Source of the DNA: Sutcliffiella horikoshii | Lineage (GTDB): Bacteria; Bacillota; Bacilli; Bacillales; Bacillaceae_I | Direction: 5' to 3' | Length of the DNA stretch: 64,000 nucleotides | Assembly: GCA_001636495.1 (NCBI GenBank) | Contig: KV440964.1 | Coordinates: 1,690,666 to 1,754,665, forward strand | Shown here: one piece after another, positions 24,820 through 34,506 of the stretch | How the letters are laid out: each line of letters begins with the position of its first letter | Position numbering within the stretch: position 1 is the stretch's first letter | The notes under the pieces: model-generated | Databases searched by the model: none | Told to the model about the DNA's origin: nothing | Seen by the model: the letters and a program-made list of their open reading frames with translations, nothing else | Program-made: the position numbers and the translations under genes

Positions 24820-26505
24820 ATGTCTTTCACAGGTATAGCACTGTTCATACAGCTTTTCTTCGGGGTTATCATCGGGCTTTATTTCTGGAACCTGCTCAAG
24901 AACCAACGGACGCAAAAAGTGACGATTGATAAAGAATCAAAAAAGGAAATGGAACAACTAAGAAAAATGAGAAGTATTTCATTGTCTGAGCCACTTGCCG
25001 AAAAAGTAAGACCTACAAGCTTCAAGGAAATTGTCGGGCAAGAGGATGGTATCAAGGCATTAAAAGCAGCCATTTGTGGACCAAACCCCCAGCATGTCAT
25101 CATCTATGGGCCGCCTGGTGTAGGGAAAACAGCAGCTGCAAGGCTTGTTCTCGAGGAAGCGAAAAAAAATCCAAAATCTCCATTTAGGGGCTCTGCTGTT
25201 TTTATAGAGCTGGATGCAACTACTGCTCGTTTTGATGAGAGAGGGATTGCAGATCCGTTGATTGGTTCGGTGCATGATCCGATCTATCAAGGTGCAGGAG
25301 CGATGGGGCAGGCGGGGATTCCGCAACCTAAGCAAGGAGCTGTAACGCATGCACACGGAGGGATGCTTTTCATTGATGAAATCGGTGAACTTCATTCCAT
25401 TCAAATGAACAAATTACTTAAAGTGTTGGAAGATCGGAAAGTTTACTTAGATAGCGCGTACTACAGCGAAGAGAATAACCAGATCCCGACACATATCCAT
25501 GATATTTTTCAAAATGGCTTACCTGCTGACTTCCGCCTTGTCGGAGCAACAACTAGAACGCCAAATGAAATTCCACCGGCCATCCGGTCAAGATGCATGG
25601 AAGTTTTCTTCCGGGAGCTTGATCAGGAGGAACTGGAAGCAGTCGCAAGGAATGCTGCTTCAAAGATCAATATGATGGTCGAAGAAGAGGGGATCAGCCT
25701 GCTTGCTTCCTATACAAGAAACGGACGTGAAGTGGTAAACATGATGCAAATTGCATGTGGCCTGGCTATCACCGAAGATAGGGATAAAGTAGAGGTGGCA
25801 GACATTGAATGGGTCATCCACTCCAGTCAGTTGGCTCCAAAATATGAGAACAAAATCAAAGAAGCGGCTCAGCTTGGACTTGTTAACGGGCTTGCCGTAT
25901 TCGGACCGAACTCCGGTGCTCTGCTTGAAATAGAAGTGACAGCGATCCCGACCGAAGAGAAAAAAGGAACGGTGAACATCACTGGAATCGTGGAAGAGGA
26001 AAGCATGGGCAATCAGGGAGGGAAGTCCATCCGCAGAAAAAGTATGGCAAAAGGTTCTGTGGAGAATGTTATTACTGTATTAAGAAAGCTCGGTGTGCCT
26101 GCAGCTGATTATGATATCCATGTCAATTTTCCTGGGGGCATTCCGATAGACGGGCCTTCTGCAGGTATTGCAATGGCAACAGGGATCTATTCTGCCATTT
26201 TTAAAATACCGGTGAGCAATCTTGTGGCAATGACAGGGGAAATCAGTATCCATGGAACGGTCAAGCCGATCGGTGGAGTGATTCCGAAAATTAAAGCTGC
26301 CAAACAGGCCGGAGCGGAAAGGGTCATTATTCCGGCAGATAACATGCAATCGATCATCAAAGAAATCGATGGGATTGAAGTCATTCCGGTAAAAGAGTTC
26401 CAAGAGGTATTGGACCTTGCATTAGTGAGAGAAAAAATTACGGAAACAAGCTTTGATACAATTTTGCAGGCTCCGATCAGTATCCCTAAAACCGAATCCA
26501 TGTAA
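24820..26505 (+). CDS. lonB: ATP-dependent protease LonB
   Basis: A 561-residue membrane-anchored Lon-like protease, known in B. subtilis to be made in the forespore. One N-terminal transmembrane helix (GIALFIQLFFGVIIGLYFW) is followed by an AAA+ ATPase domain with GPPGVGKT near residue 97 and Walker B MLFIDEIGEL. The C-terminal Lon protease domain has the catalytic serine Ser447 in DGPSAGIAMA, with the lysine downstream in KAAKQAGAERVIIP. The start has AGGAGGG upstream. It precedes lonA, from which it is separated by about 240 bp. Confidence 0.96.
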   Translation: MSFTGIALFIQLFFGVIIGLYFWNLLKNQRTQKVTIDKESKKEMEQLRKMRSISLSEPLAEKVRPTSFKEIVGQEDGIKALKAAICGPNPQHVIIYGPPGVGKTAAARLVLEEAKKNPKSPFRGSAVFIELDATTARFDERGIADPLIGSVHDPIYQGAGAMGQAGIPQPKQGAVTHAHGGMLFIDEIGELHSIQMNKLLKVLEDRKVYLDSAYYSEENNQIPTHIHDIFQNGLPADFRLVGATTRTPNEIPPAIRSRCMEVFFRELDQEELEAVARNAASKINMMVEEEGISLLASYTRNGREVVNMMQIACGLAITEDRDKVEVADIEWVIHSSQLAPKYENKIKEAAQLGLVNGLAVFGPNSGALLEIEVTAIPTEEKKGTVNITGIVEEESMGNQGGKSIRRKSMAKGSVENVITVLRKLGVPAADYDIHVNFPGGIPIDGPSAGIAMATGIYSAIFKIPVSNLVAMTGEISIHGTVKPIGGVIPKIKAAKQAGAERVIIPADNMQSIIKEIDGIEVIPVKEFQEVLDLALVREKITETSFDTILQAPISIPKTESM

Positions 26506-26678
26506 AGGATAGGCAGGCCCTGAAATGGTCTGCCTGTTTACATATAATAAAAGCTTACACATTGCACTTGTCTTCTGAAAAAGGTAAAATTTTTACTAAC
26601 GGTTTCTTTATTAAGTGAGGCAAACTTGTAAAAGATAGTAGAACAAAACTCTTTTACAACTGAAACTGTCTCTTTGAT

Positions 26679-26707
26679 TAGACAGGGCAATTTAATTAGG
26701 ATAGAAT
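26679..26707 (+). promoter_or_regulatory. Possible sigma-A promoter of lonA
   Basis: TAGACA is separated by 17 bp from TAGAAT, upstream of lonA. No CIRCE or CtsR operator is evident. Confidence 0.35.
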
Positions 26708-26749
26708 TGAACAAAGATACACAAAGGAAGAGCGTACGGGGGTGTTACC

Positions 26750-29074
26750 ATGGCAACAAATAAGGAATATCATGTTCCATTATTGCCGTTAAGAGGGCTA
26801 ATGGTCTTTCCGACAATGGTTTTACATTTGGATGTCGGAAGGGAAAAATCGATAGAAGCGTTAGAACAAGCGATGCTTGGAGATGATATTGTCGTTCTTT
26901 CTACCCAGAAGGAAGTGGGAACGGACAATCCAACAAAGGATGACCTATATGATTGGGGGACTTTAACAAAGGTAAAACAAATGTTGAAGCTTCCGAATGG
27001 AACGGTTCGTGTTTTGGTGGAAGGGCTGGAGCGTGCGAAAATAGAAGAGTTCATCGAAAAAGATACGCACTGGGAAGCCAAACTTCTGACGTATCCGGAT
27101 ACCGAAGCGAAGGACCCGGAAGACGAAGCGTTGATGAGAACATTGCTGGACTATTTTCATACATATACAAAGCTTTCCAAAAAGACGACGATTGAAACGT
27201 ATCATACGGTATCTGATATAACAGAACCTGGTCGTTTGGCGGATATCATCACCTCTCATTTACCTGTCAACATGAAGGAAAAGCAGGACATCCTAGAAAC
27301 AAGAGATGTCAAAGAGCGTCTGAACAAAGTGATCAAGCATGTAAATAATGAAAAAGAAGTGCTTCAGCTTGAAAAGAAAATCGGGTTGCGGGTGAAGCAT
27401 TCCATGGAACGTACACAAAAGGAATACTATCTTCGCGAGCAGATGAAAGCGATCCAGAAGGAACTTGGGGACAAAGAAGGAAAAGGTGGAGAAATCCAAG
27501 AACTCAAAGAGAAGCTCGAAAAAATCGGGATGCCGGAAAATGTGAAGAAAACCGCATTAAAGGAAATCGACCGTTATGAAAAAATTCCTTCCAGTTCCGC
27601 GGAAAGCTCTGTCATCCGAAACTATATTGATTGGCTATTGAACCTTCCGTGGACGGAAGCGACAGAAGACCAACTCAATATCATCCGTGCGGAAGAGATC
27701 CTGAATGAAGATCATTTTGGACTGGAAAAGGTGAAAGAACGCGTGCTTGAATATTTGGCGGTACAGCAGCTGACTAAGTCCCTTAAAGGACCGATACTCT
27801 GTCTGGCAGGACCTCCAGGAGTAGGGAAAACCTCCCTTGCACGTTCCATCGCAAAGTCCCTGGATCGTAAATTTGTCCGTGTCTCTCTTGGTGGAGTGAG
27901 GGACGAATCAGAAATCCGCGGTCACCGCAGAACCTATGTAGGAGCCATGCCAGGACGAATCATCCAAGGCATGAAAAAAGGGGGAACCATCAATCCGGTC
28001 TTCCTTTTGGATGAGATAGATAAGATGTCCAATGATTTCAGAGGAGATCCATCTTCCGCCTTGTTGGAAGTGTTGGATCCTGAACAGAATTTCAACTTCA
28101 GTGATCACTATATTGAAGAGCCATATGATCTATCCAATGTCATGTTCATCGCAACGGCAAACAATTTGGCGACCATTCCTGGACCATTACGTGATCGTAT
28201 GGAAATCATCACGATTGCCGGTTACACGGAGATTGAAAAGCTGAATATCGGTAAAGACCACCTATTGCCTCGTCAGGCAAAGGAGCATGGTCTTCAGAAA
28301 AACCTGCTTCAGATCAGGGATGAGGCGCTAATGTCCATCATCCGCTATCATACTCGTGAAGCTGGTGTGCGTAGCTTGGAAAGACAGCTTGCCTCCATTT
28401 GCAGAAAAGCTGCCAAGATTATCGTTTCTGGTGAAAAGAAACGTGTGGTCATAACGGATAAAAATCTTGCAGACTTCCTTGGCAAGCCGAAGTTCCGATA
28501 TGGACAGGCTGAGGTGGAAGACCAAGTTGGTGTGGCCACAGGCCTTGCTTATACAACGGTTGGTGGAGATACACTATCCATTGAAGTATCCTTATCTCCT
28601 GGTAAAGGTAAGCTGATGTTGACTGGTAAGCTTGGGGATGTGATGAAAGAGTCCGCACATGCCGCGTTCAGTTTTATCCGATCACGTGCAAGCGAACTGA
28701 ACATTGACCCTGATTTTAACGAGAAAAATGATATTCATATACATGTTCCTGAAGGAGCGGTTCCAAAGGACGGGCCATCAGCAGGTATTACAATGGCCAC
28801 CGCCCTTATCTCAGCGCTCACCGGAAGACCGGTCCGAAGAGATGTGGGCATGACAGGGGAGATTACCTTAAGAGGACGCGTATTGCCGATTGGTGGTTTG
28901 AAAGAAAAATCACTAAGTGCTCACCGCGCAGGCCTAAAAAAGGTTATACTACCTAAAGAGAACGAAAAAGATTTGGATGATATTCCAGAAAGTGTGCGAG
29001 AAGATTTAACGTTTGTTTTAGTATCACATTTAGATCAAGTGTTAGAACACGCATTAGCAGGAGAGAAAAAATGA
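26750..29074 (+). CDS. lonA: ATP-dependent protease LonA
   Basis: A 774-residue soluble Lon protease that degrades misfolded and regulatory proteins. The N-terminal substrate-binding domain starts with [20 protein letters not shown]. The AAA+ module has Walker [15 protein letters not shown] (about residue 354) and the characteristic [20 protein letters not shown]. The serine-lysine dyad domain has Ser677 in [11 protein letters not shown]. Length is standard. Its TGA overlaps the ysxC ATG by four bases (ATGA), so the two genes are translationally coupled. Confidence 0.97.
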   Translation: MATNKEYHVPLLPLRGLMVFPTMVLHLDVGREKSIEALEQAMLGDDIVVLSTQKEVGTDNPTKDDLYDWGTLTKVKQMLKLPNGTVRVLVEGLERAKIEEFIEKDTHWEAKLLTYPDTEAKDPEDEALMRTLLDYFHTYTKLSKKTTIETYHTVSDITEPGRLADIITSHLPVNMKEKQDILETRDVKERLNKVIKHVNNEKEVLQLEKKIGLRVKHSMERTQKEYYLREQMKAIQKELGDKEGKGGEIQELKEKLEKIGMPENVKKTALKEIDRYEKIPSSSAESSVIRNYIDWLLNLPWTEATEDQLNIIRAEEILNEDHFGLEKVKERVLEYLAVQQLTKSLKGPILCLAGPPGVGKTSLARSIAKSLDRKFVRVSLGGVRDESEIRGHRRTYVGAMPGRIIQGMKKGGTINPVFLLDEIDKMSNDFRGDPSSALLEVLDPEQNFNFSDHYIEEPYDLSNVMFIATANNLATIPGPLRDRMEIITIAGYTEIEKLNIGKDHLLPRQAKEHGLQKNLLQIRDEALMSIIRYHTREAGVRSLERQLASICRKAAKIIVSGEKKRVVITDKNLADFLGKPKFRYGQAEVEDQVGVATGLAYTTVGGDTLSIEVSLSPGKGKLMLTGKLGDVMKESAHAAFSFIRSRASELNIDPDFNEKNDIHIHVPEGAVPKDGPSAGITMATALISALTGRPVRRDVGMTGEITLRGRVLPIGGLKEKSLSAHRAGLKKVILPKENEKDLDDIPESVREDLTFVLVSHLDQVLEHALAGEKK

Positions 29075-29655
29075 AAGTAACACAAGCAGATATAGTAATC
29101 AGTGCCGTTAAACCAGAACAATATCCAACTGAACAATTACCTGAATTCGCCTTAGCTGGTCGTTCCAATGTGGGGAAATCATCCTTTATCAATAAGATGA
29201 TTAACCGCAAAAACCTAGCTAGAACATCTTCCAAACCGGGAAAAACACAAACATTGAACTTTTATTTAATTAATGAAATGGTTCATTTTGTGGATGTTCC
29301 TGGTTACGGATTCGCGAAAGTGCCAAAATCCGAGCGTGATGCATGGGGCAGAATGATGGAAACGTATTTGACAAGCAGAGAACAGCTTCGTGCCGTCCTG
29401 CAGATTGTCGACCTTCGCCATCCACCATCCAAGGATGATGTCACCATGTACGGTTACTTGAAGCATTATGAGCTTCCGGTTGTTGTCATCGCTACCAAAG
29501 CGGACAAGATTCCTAAAGGGAAGTGGCAGAAGCACTTGAAAGTCATTAAAGAAACCCTTGGCATGGACAAAGAGGACGAATTGATCCTATTTTCATCCGA
29601 AACCGGACAAGGAAAAGATGAAGTCTGGGGTATGTTGCAAAAGAGAATGAAGTAA
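29071..29655 (+). CDS. ysxC: Ribosome biogenesis GTPase YsxC/EngB
   Basis: A 194-residue EngB-family GTPase required for 50S subunit assembly. G1 is [10 protein letters not shown] (residues 30-39), the G2 region contains [16 protein letters not shown]3 is DVPGYGFA, and G4 is TKADKIPK, all in order. It overlaps lonA by four bases and is followed by a terminator. The lonA-ysxC pair is conserved in Bacillus. Confidence 0.96.
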   Translation: MKVTQADIVISAVKPEQYPTEQLPEFALAGRSNVGKSSFINKMINRKNLARTSSKPGKTQTLNFYLINEMVHFVDVPGYGFAKVPKSERDAWGRMMETYLTSREQLRAVLQIVDLRHPPSKDDVTMYGYLKHYELPVVVIATKADKIPKGKWQKHLKVIKETLGMDKEDELILFSSETGQGKDEVWGMLQKRMK

Positions 29656-29659
29656 AGCT

Positions 29660-29706
29660 GAAAACTGTGTTCAGAGGATAAATTACTCTGAGCGCAGTTT
29701 TTTTAA
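29660..29706 (+). terminator. Terminator of lonA-ysxC
   Basis: AAAACTGTGTTCAGAG pairs with CTCTGAGCGCAGTTTT (internal mismatches) and ends in a seven-T run. Confidence 0.82.
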
Positions 29707-29724
29707 ATGATAGGAGCGATAGAA

Positions 29725-30924
29725 TTGAAAAACAAACTATATTATCGGGATCCATATATACGAACATTTAAAACCATGCTTAAGAAACAGTCACAGGACG
29801 AATTGGAGAAATGGTATGCTGTCTTGGAAGAAACCGCTTTTTACCCAGAAGGCGGGGGACAACCATATGATAGGGGAACCCTTAATGGCCAAGCTGTCTT
29901 GGAAGTACAGGAGATTGACAGTGAAATCAGGCATTACTTAGAAAAACCATTGCCGGAAACCAATTGGGAGATTACAGGTGAAATCGATTGGAACAGGCGC
30001 TTTGACCATATGCAACAACACGCCGGACAGCATCTGCTATCAGCTGCCTTTGAAGAGTTATTTTCCTATAAGACAATGAGCTTTCATTTAGGAAAAGAAG
30101 TATCAACGATTGATATTGATACAAAGAATCTAACAGAACAAGAAGCCTTGGAAGCTGAAAAGCTTGTCAATAAGATCATCCTTGAGAACCGTACCATTCA
30201 AACAAAGTGGGTGACACATGGGGAGCTTGCGGACTTTACATTGAGAAAAGAACTAGTCGTAGAGGAGAATATTCGCCTCGTCATCATTCCGGACTTCGAT
30301 TATAACGGATGTGGAGGGACTCATCCCAATTCGACGGGGGGAGTTGCTACACTAAAGATACTTTCGACCGAAAAACAAAAGAAAATGATTCGAGTCTCTT
30401 TCGTGGCAGGTAATCGTGTCAGAAAACAGCTCCATGAAAAACATAAGGTGATTTCTGATATGGCGGTTCAGTTAAATGCACCACAGGAGAAAATGATAGA
30501 AGCGGTGGCAAGACTTATGGAGCAGTCAAAGGAACAGGCGAAGCTCCTAAAAGATACAAAAGATAAGTTGCTTAAATATGAGGCTTCGTCCCTTTCTTCA
30601 AACGTGGAGATGATGGAAGGGCAAGCGGTCATCCGAAAAGTGCTGCTGAATAGAACGATGGGAGAACTGCAAATCCTTGCTCGTCAAATTACGGAGGAAG
30701 TAGAAGACGCAAGTGTTTTCTTGGTGGCTGAAAATGATGACAAATTGGCATTTGTTGTTGCTCGCGGAAGTCAATCGGAAATGAATATGAGGGCTGTTGT
30801 GAAAGATGTACTGCCTGTCATAAATGGTAAAGGTGGCGGAAACGAGAGTATGGTACAGGGTGGAGGAGAAGCGGTGGTCACCGGTGAAGAATTATTGGGG
30901 TTGCTTCTTGCAACCATGCAATAG
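29725..30924 (+). CDS. Alanyl-tRNA editing protein, long AlaX type
   Basis: A 399-residue stand-alone homologue of the AlaRS editing and C-Ala regions. Such proteins remove serine or glycine mischarged onto tRNA-Ala. The zinc/editing motifs are ETAFYPEGGGQPYDRG, HMQQHAGQHLLSAAF and CGGTHPNSTGG. A coiled-coil linker leads into a DHHA1 domain (FVVARGSQSEMNMRAVV, then GKGGGNESMVQGGGEA). The TTG at 29725 has TAGGAG about eight bases upstream; an ATG at 29707 would put that site inside the gene. In B. subtilis ysxC and hemA are closer together, so this is an addition to the block. Confidence 0.88.
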   Translation: MKNKLYYRDPYIRTFKTMLKKQSQDELEKWYAVLEETAFYPEGGGQPYDRGTLNGQAVLEVQEIDSEIRHYLEKPLPETNWEITGEIDWNRRFDHMQQHAGQHLLSAAFEELFSYKTMSFHLGKEVSTIDIDTKNLTEQEALEAEKLVNKIILENRTIQTKWVTHGELADFTLRKELVVEENIRLVIIPDFDYNGCGGTHPNSTGGVATLKILSTEKQKKMIRVSFVAGNRVRKQLHEKHKVISDMAVQLNAPQEKMIEAVARLMEQSKEQAKLLKDTKDKLLKYEASSLSSNVEMMEGQAVIRKVLLNRTMGELQILARQITEEVEDASVFLVAENDDKLAFVVARGSQSEMNMRAVVKDVLPVINGKGGGNESMVQGGGEAVVTGEELLGLLLATMQ

Positions 30925-30933
30925 GGAAATTTA

Positions 30934-30991
30934 AAGAGGCACAAGGATATCAACTTGATATGAAGTTGACGATCCTTTTGTCTCTTTTTTT
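30934..30991 (+). terminator. Terminator of the AlaX gene
   Basis: ACAAGGAT pairs with ATCCTTTTGT, extended by flanking AGAG/CTCT, and an inner ATCAACTT/AAGTTGA hairpin. It is followed by seven T. Confidence 0.78.
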
Positions 30992-31229
30992 GGCAAAAGA
31001 AATGTAATAAAATTTCGAAAAATATGTTTATTGAAGATAGTCTTCAGGGAATAGGATGTACAAGGAGTATTTCCGAGCATACATACGATACATAGGTAGT
31101 CAGGTCTTTGAAGTTAGAATTTACAGAATTATTAACAAATATGAAATTTAAGCTTATTTGTGGTAGTTTTCCGTAATTGTTAACATAAAAGGGAGACGAA
31201 AAAATGGACATTAAGGGGGATTTTGGAAA

Positions 31230-32018
31230 TTGAAAAAAAGGGTATTGTTAGTCACGTTTTTTTTGTTGTCTACCATTCTTGCAGCATGCGGCGGAAAAGT
31301 AACAACAAGTGAAGGGTATGAATTAGTAGAGGAAGGTAAGTTCAAATTTGCTTCTTCAGGAGAATTTGCGCCATTTAGTGTAACAGATGGAAGTGGAAAT
31401 ATGACCGGTTTCGATATTGAAGTCGGGGAAGCCATCGCTGCTGAGCTTGGTCTTGAACCAGATCAGGAGAAATACACATTTGCAAGTATTGTTGAAGGAG
31501 TAAAAAGCGGTCGTTTTGATGCCGCAGTAGCGAGTCATACCATTACAGAGGAAAGATTAAAGGAAGTGGATTTTTCTACCCCTTACTACTATTCTGGTGC
31601 TCAGATTTTTGTAAGGCCGGATAGTGACATCCAAACGCTTGAGGATTTGGAAGGAAAGGAAATCGCTGTTTCCAGGGGATCTACGTATGCCAGCCTTGTC
31701 AGCGATATCTCTGATAACATCCAGAACTATGACAGTGACGTTGTCGCCCTCGAAGCATTGAATAACGGCCGTCACGATGCGGTAGTAACGGACTTCGTTA
31801 CAGGACGTGAAGCAATAGGTTCCGGCATGCAGCTTGAAGGACGCGAGCTATTAGATCGCAGTGAACAGGCAGTTGGAGTCGCAAAAGGAAATGAGGCACT
31901 CCTTGAAGCAATCAATGATGCATTGGAAACGTTACGTGAAAACGGCAAGCTGAAAGAAATAAGTGAAAAGTATTTTGGAGAAGACATCACTACAGACCCG
32001 GATGCGCAAGAAGAATAA
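31230..32018 (+). CDS. Polar amino acid ABC transporter, substrate-binding lipoprotein
   Basis: A 262-residue extracellular solute-binding protein of family 3. The signal peptide ends at lipobox ILAAC with Cys20. The mature part shows FKFASSGEFAPFSVTDGSGN, GFDIEVGEAIAAELG, the family signature GRFDAAVASHTITEERLKEV and DFSTPYYYSGAQIFV. The ligand is probably a polar amino acid such as cystine, glutamine or arginine; sequence alone does not decide. The start is TTG, with AAGGGGG nine bases upstream. It is followed by its permease and ATPase, forming a complete importer. I found no clear promoter or riboswitch in the 240 bp upstream. Confidence 0.9.
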   Translation: MKKRVLLVTFFLLSTILAACGGKVTTSEGYELVEEGKFKFASSGEFAPFSVTDGSGNMTGFDIEVGEAIAAELGLEPDQEKYTFASIVEGVKSGRFDAAVASHTITEERLKEVDFSTPYYYSGAQIFVRPDSDIQTLEDLEGKEIAVSRGSTYASLVSDISDNIQNYDSDVVALEALNNGRHDAVVTDFVTGREAIGSGMQLEGRELLDRSEQAVGVAKGNEALLEAINDALETLRENGKLKEISEKYFGEDITTDPDAQEE

Positions 32019-32127
32019 GTTGAAACTCAGCTGACTATAAAATCCAGTTCAAAATGTGTGGTGTTCATTCACCACACATTTGTTCTATTATTTAACAAAT
32101 CCTATAAATAAGGAGAGTGAAAGCGGT

Positions 32128-32790
32128 ATGCCCAGTTTTTTGCACTTTTTTGAAGTTTTCCTGAATACATACGACATGTTTTTCCGAGGGATGATCAGAA
32201 CCCTCCAGATAACGGCAATATCCATTGCCATCGCCCTCCTAATCGGATTATTTTTCGCTTTCTTGAAAATATCAAAAATAAGGGTTCTCGAATGGATTGC
32301 CAACACTTACATATTTCTTATTCGAGGTACACCGCTAATCGTACAGATCTTCGTATTCTACTTCGGACTAGTGACATTGGGAATATCCCAATTCTGGTCT
32401 GTAACACTCGCACTGGCCTTCCACAATGGTGCCTATATCGCGGAGATTTTCAGAGGAAGCATCCAGTCGATAGACAAAGGACAGATGGAAGCGGGCAGAT
32501 CTTTAGGAATGACAGGGAATCTCACAATGAGAAGAATTATTTTGCCACAGGCATTCAGAAGGGCATTACCCCCATTGGGTAATCAGTTCATCATCTGTTT
32601 GAAGGATTCCTCCCTTGCTGCATTCATCGGCTATTACGAGCTTTTCAATGTTGCACAAACTCAGGGAGCCAACTCATACGACGTCATGACATATCTACTA
32701 GTCGTTTCTGTATACTACCTGATCCTAGTTGGGTTGATTGGACTCGTTGTAAATCTATTGGAACGTAAATTCTCAGCAAGTGAAAGATAG
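32128..32790 (+). CDS. Polar amino acid ABC transporter, permease
   Basis: A 220-residue His/Glu/Gln/Arg/opine-type membrane permease with about five hydrophobic segments. The conserved cytoplasmic EAA loop reads GQMEAGRSLGMTGNLTMRRI, then ILPQAFRRALPPLGNQFI. RGTPLIVQIFVFYFGL is a second family signature. ATG 32128 follows AGGAG twelve bases upstream and gives a family-like N-terminus; an earlier in-frame ATG at 32056 is unsupported. It probably forms a homodimer in the membrane with the ATPase encoded next. Confidence 0.92.
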   Translation: MPSFLHFFEVFLNTYDMFFRGMIRTLQITAISIAIALLIGLFFAFLKISKIRVLEWIANTYIFLIRGTPLIVQIFVFYFGLVTLGISQFWSVTLALAFHNGAYIAEIFRGSIQSIDKGQMEAGRSLGMTGNLTMRRIILPQAFRRALPPLGNQFIICLKDSSLAAFIGYYELFNVAQTQGANSYDVMTYLLVVSVYYLILVGLIGLVVNLLERKFSASER

Positions 32791-32800
32791 GAGGTAGGAC

Positions 32801-33532
32801 ATGAGTAATAAAATCGAAGTAACGGATTTAAATAAATCGTTTGGGGACCTACATGTTCTAAAAGACATATCCTTGACTGTGAAAAATAAAGAAGTGGTCT
32901 GCCTTATAGGTGCAAGTGGATCCGGAAAAAGTACCATTTTACGTTGTTTGAACTTTTTGGAAATGAAAGATAGCGGTTCTGTCGTTATTGACGGAAAAGA
33001 AGTTGATGTAAAAAAAGATAACCTAAACAAGGTACGGCAAAAAGTGGGGATGGTGTTTCAACACTTCCACCTTTTCCCTCATAAAACGGTATTGGAAAAT
33101 GTAATGGAAGCCCCTCTTCAAGTAGAAGGGCTGAAAAAGGCCGAAGCGAAAAAGAGAGCATCGGAACTTTTAGCGAAGGTCGGATTATCGGATAAGGAAA
33201 ACGTCTATCCTGAAAAGCTATCCGGTGGACAGAAACAGCGTGTGGCAATTGCCCGTGCCCTTGCCATGAGACCAGAAGTCATGCTCTTTGACGAGCCCAC
33301 TTCCGCTCTTGATCCAGAACTAGTAGGGGAAGTCTTAAAAACAATGAAAGAACTGGCCGAAGAGGGAATGACCATGGTGGTCGTTACTCACGAGATGGGA
33401 TTTGCACAAGAAGTCGCCGACCGTGTCATCTACATGCACGACGGCAAAATCGTCGAAGAAGGCACGCCACAGGAACTCTTCAACAACCCAAAAAACCAAC
33501 GAACCAGAGACTTCCTAGAAGCCGTTCTGTAA
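32801..33532 (+). CDS. Polar amino acid ABC transporter, ATP-binding protein
   Basis: A 243-residue GlnQ-type ATPase that powers the importer. Walker A is [14 protein letters not shown] (near residue 36), the Q-loop region is [20 protein letters not shown], the ABC signature is [15 protein letters not shown], and Walker B is [14 protein letters not shown], followed by the H-loop VVTHEMGFA. The start has GGAGGT eight bases upstream. It ends the three-gene operon; a structured repeat follows with no obvious plus-strand terminator before it. Confidence 0.95.
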   Translation: MSNKIEVTDLNKSFGDLHVLKDISLTVKNKEVVCLIGASGSGKSTILRCLNFLEMKDSGSVVIDGKEVDVKKDNLNKVRQKVGMVFQHFHLFPHKTVLENVMEAPLQVEGLKKAEAKKRASELLAKVGLSDKENVYPEKLSGGQKQRVAIARALAMRPEVMLFDEPTSALDPELVGEVLKTMKELAEEGMTMVVVTHEMGFAQEVADRVIYMHDGKIVEEGTPQELFNNPKNQRTRDFLEAVL

Positions 33533-33560
33533 CCAGAAAACAATTTGGTGATGTAAATAT

Positions 33561-33696
33561 CCCCCCTGTTTTCTGGAGTGCAAGGTGTGAGACTCCTAAG
33601 GGAGATAGCGGTAGCTTGAGACCCCACAGCGAAGCGAGGAGGCTCAAGCACCGCCCCTAGGAAAGCGAACACCTGGAACGCAAGAAAACAGGGAGT
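33561..33696 (+). repeat. Structured intergenic element, copy 8 (CTGTT-ended type)
   Basis: The ends pair as CCCTGTTTTCT/AGAAAACAGGG, a double-sided change from copy 6 (CCCTGTTGACT/AGTCAACAGGG). The second helix is AGGTGT/ACACCT and the fourth CTTGAG/CTCAAG. It lies between converging genes. Confidence 0.85.
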
Positions 33697-33721
33697 TAAG
33701 TGTTAAAACATAGGTGTACAA

Positions 33722-33771
33722 ACAAAAAGACCTACAACAACGGAATAACACTCCATTGCTTGTAGGTCTTC
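33722..33771 (-). terminator. Terminator of the minus-strand membrane protein gene
   Basis: Read on the minus strand, AAGACCTACAAG pairs with TTGTAGGTCTT and is followed by TTTTGTTTG. The plus-strand side lacks an equivalent T-run. Confidence 0.75.
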
Positions 33772-33773
33772 TC

Positions 33774-34256
33774 TTATTTCCTCTTAAAAACAAAAAACGC
33801 ACCAATCAAAATCAACAAAACAGGCCAAAAAGTATGTAAACTAGCAACACCAGTCTCTACCACACCTAACATTTCCATAAACGTATCGTAGAAAAGAAAG
33901 AAACTGGCAAGAATACATAACACAACGCCTTCAAACATCCCGCCCTTCGTCTTTTGCGAGCGTAAGATAAAGCCGACACCAATAATCAAGATGATAACCG
34001 CGAAGTGATCGGGCCAAACATCCACCGTATCCTTCAATTGAAAATGCAACCCAATCCCCAACAGGATGAAGCCGGGGAGTATGTTAGGATGATCATTCTG
34101 TTTATAAGCTTGTAATAAAAGTGCAACTCCTGTAATAAGGAGAAGAGTGGACCAGGTGAACATACCTTCCCAAAGTACAATGTTTAATTGTTGTAACAGG
34201 AAATATAAACCAAAAAACAATAAAAGTAAACCTGGCAGAAAGCTATTCTTCTTCAT
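33774..34256 (-). CDS. Membrane protein with LiaI/LiaF-like transmembrane region
   Basis: A 160-residue integral membrane protein with about six hydrophobic segments: LPGLLLLFFGLYFLLQQLNI, the helix STLLLITGVALLLQAY, ILPGFILLGIGLHF, FAVIILIIGVGFILR, VVLCILASFFLFY and FWPVLLILIGAFFVF. The short repeated hydrophobic pattern with small residues resembles the LiaI-LiaF-like region seen in cell-envelope stress proteins. No cytosolic domain is present. Function is not assigned. The start has AAGGAGG on the minus strand. It is divergent from hemA. Confidence 0.7.
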   Translation of the reverse strand: MKKNSFLPGLLLLFFGLYFLLQQLNIVLWEGMFTWSTLLLITGVALLLQAYKQNDHPNILPGFILLGIGLHFQLKDTVDVWPDHFAVIILIIGVGFILRSQKTKGGMFEGVVLCILASFFLFYDTFMEMLGVVETGVASLHTFWPVLLILIGAFFVFKRK

Positions 34257-34456
34257 ATTTTCCTCCTTGAGATCGAGGCTGAAACCTTGATTCTACAATG
34301 AATTTCTGTTAATGTACAAGTTGGTGAATAAATGAATTGTAATGTTTGTAATATATAACTAAGAGAAACCATGAAAACGGTGTATTTTCATTTTCCCTAA
34401 TTACTTAATTGGAAACTATTTGTTCACATTTTAACAAAAGTATCTAGCATTAGTCA

Positions 34457-34465
34457 TGTTATAAT
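34457..34465 (+). promoter_or_regulatory. Extended -10 promoter of hemA operon
   Basis: TGTTATAAT is an extended -10 box 41 bp before the hemA start codon. No good -35 lies 17 bp upstream. In B. subtilis this operon is PerR-controlled, but the sequence here matches a Per box only partly. Confidence 0.55.
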
Positions 34466-34506
34466 TTTAGTAGATGATATTATTTTTTGTGGGGGTGTAC
34501 GAACAA

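Noticed and set aside
34459-34473. PerR box before hemA
   Set aside because: The sequence matches the Per consensus at only about 10 of 14 positions, most of them within the -10 element.
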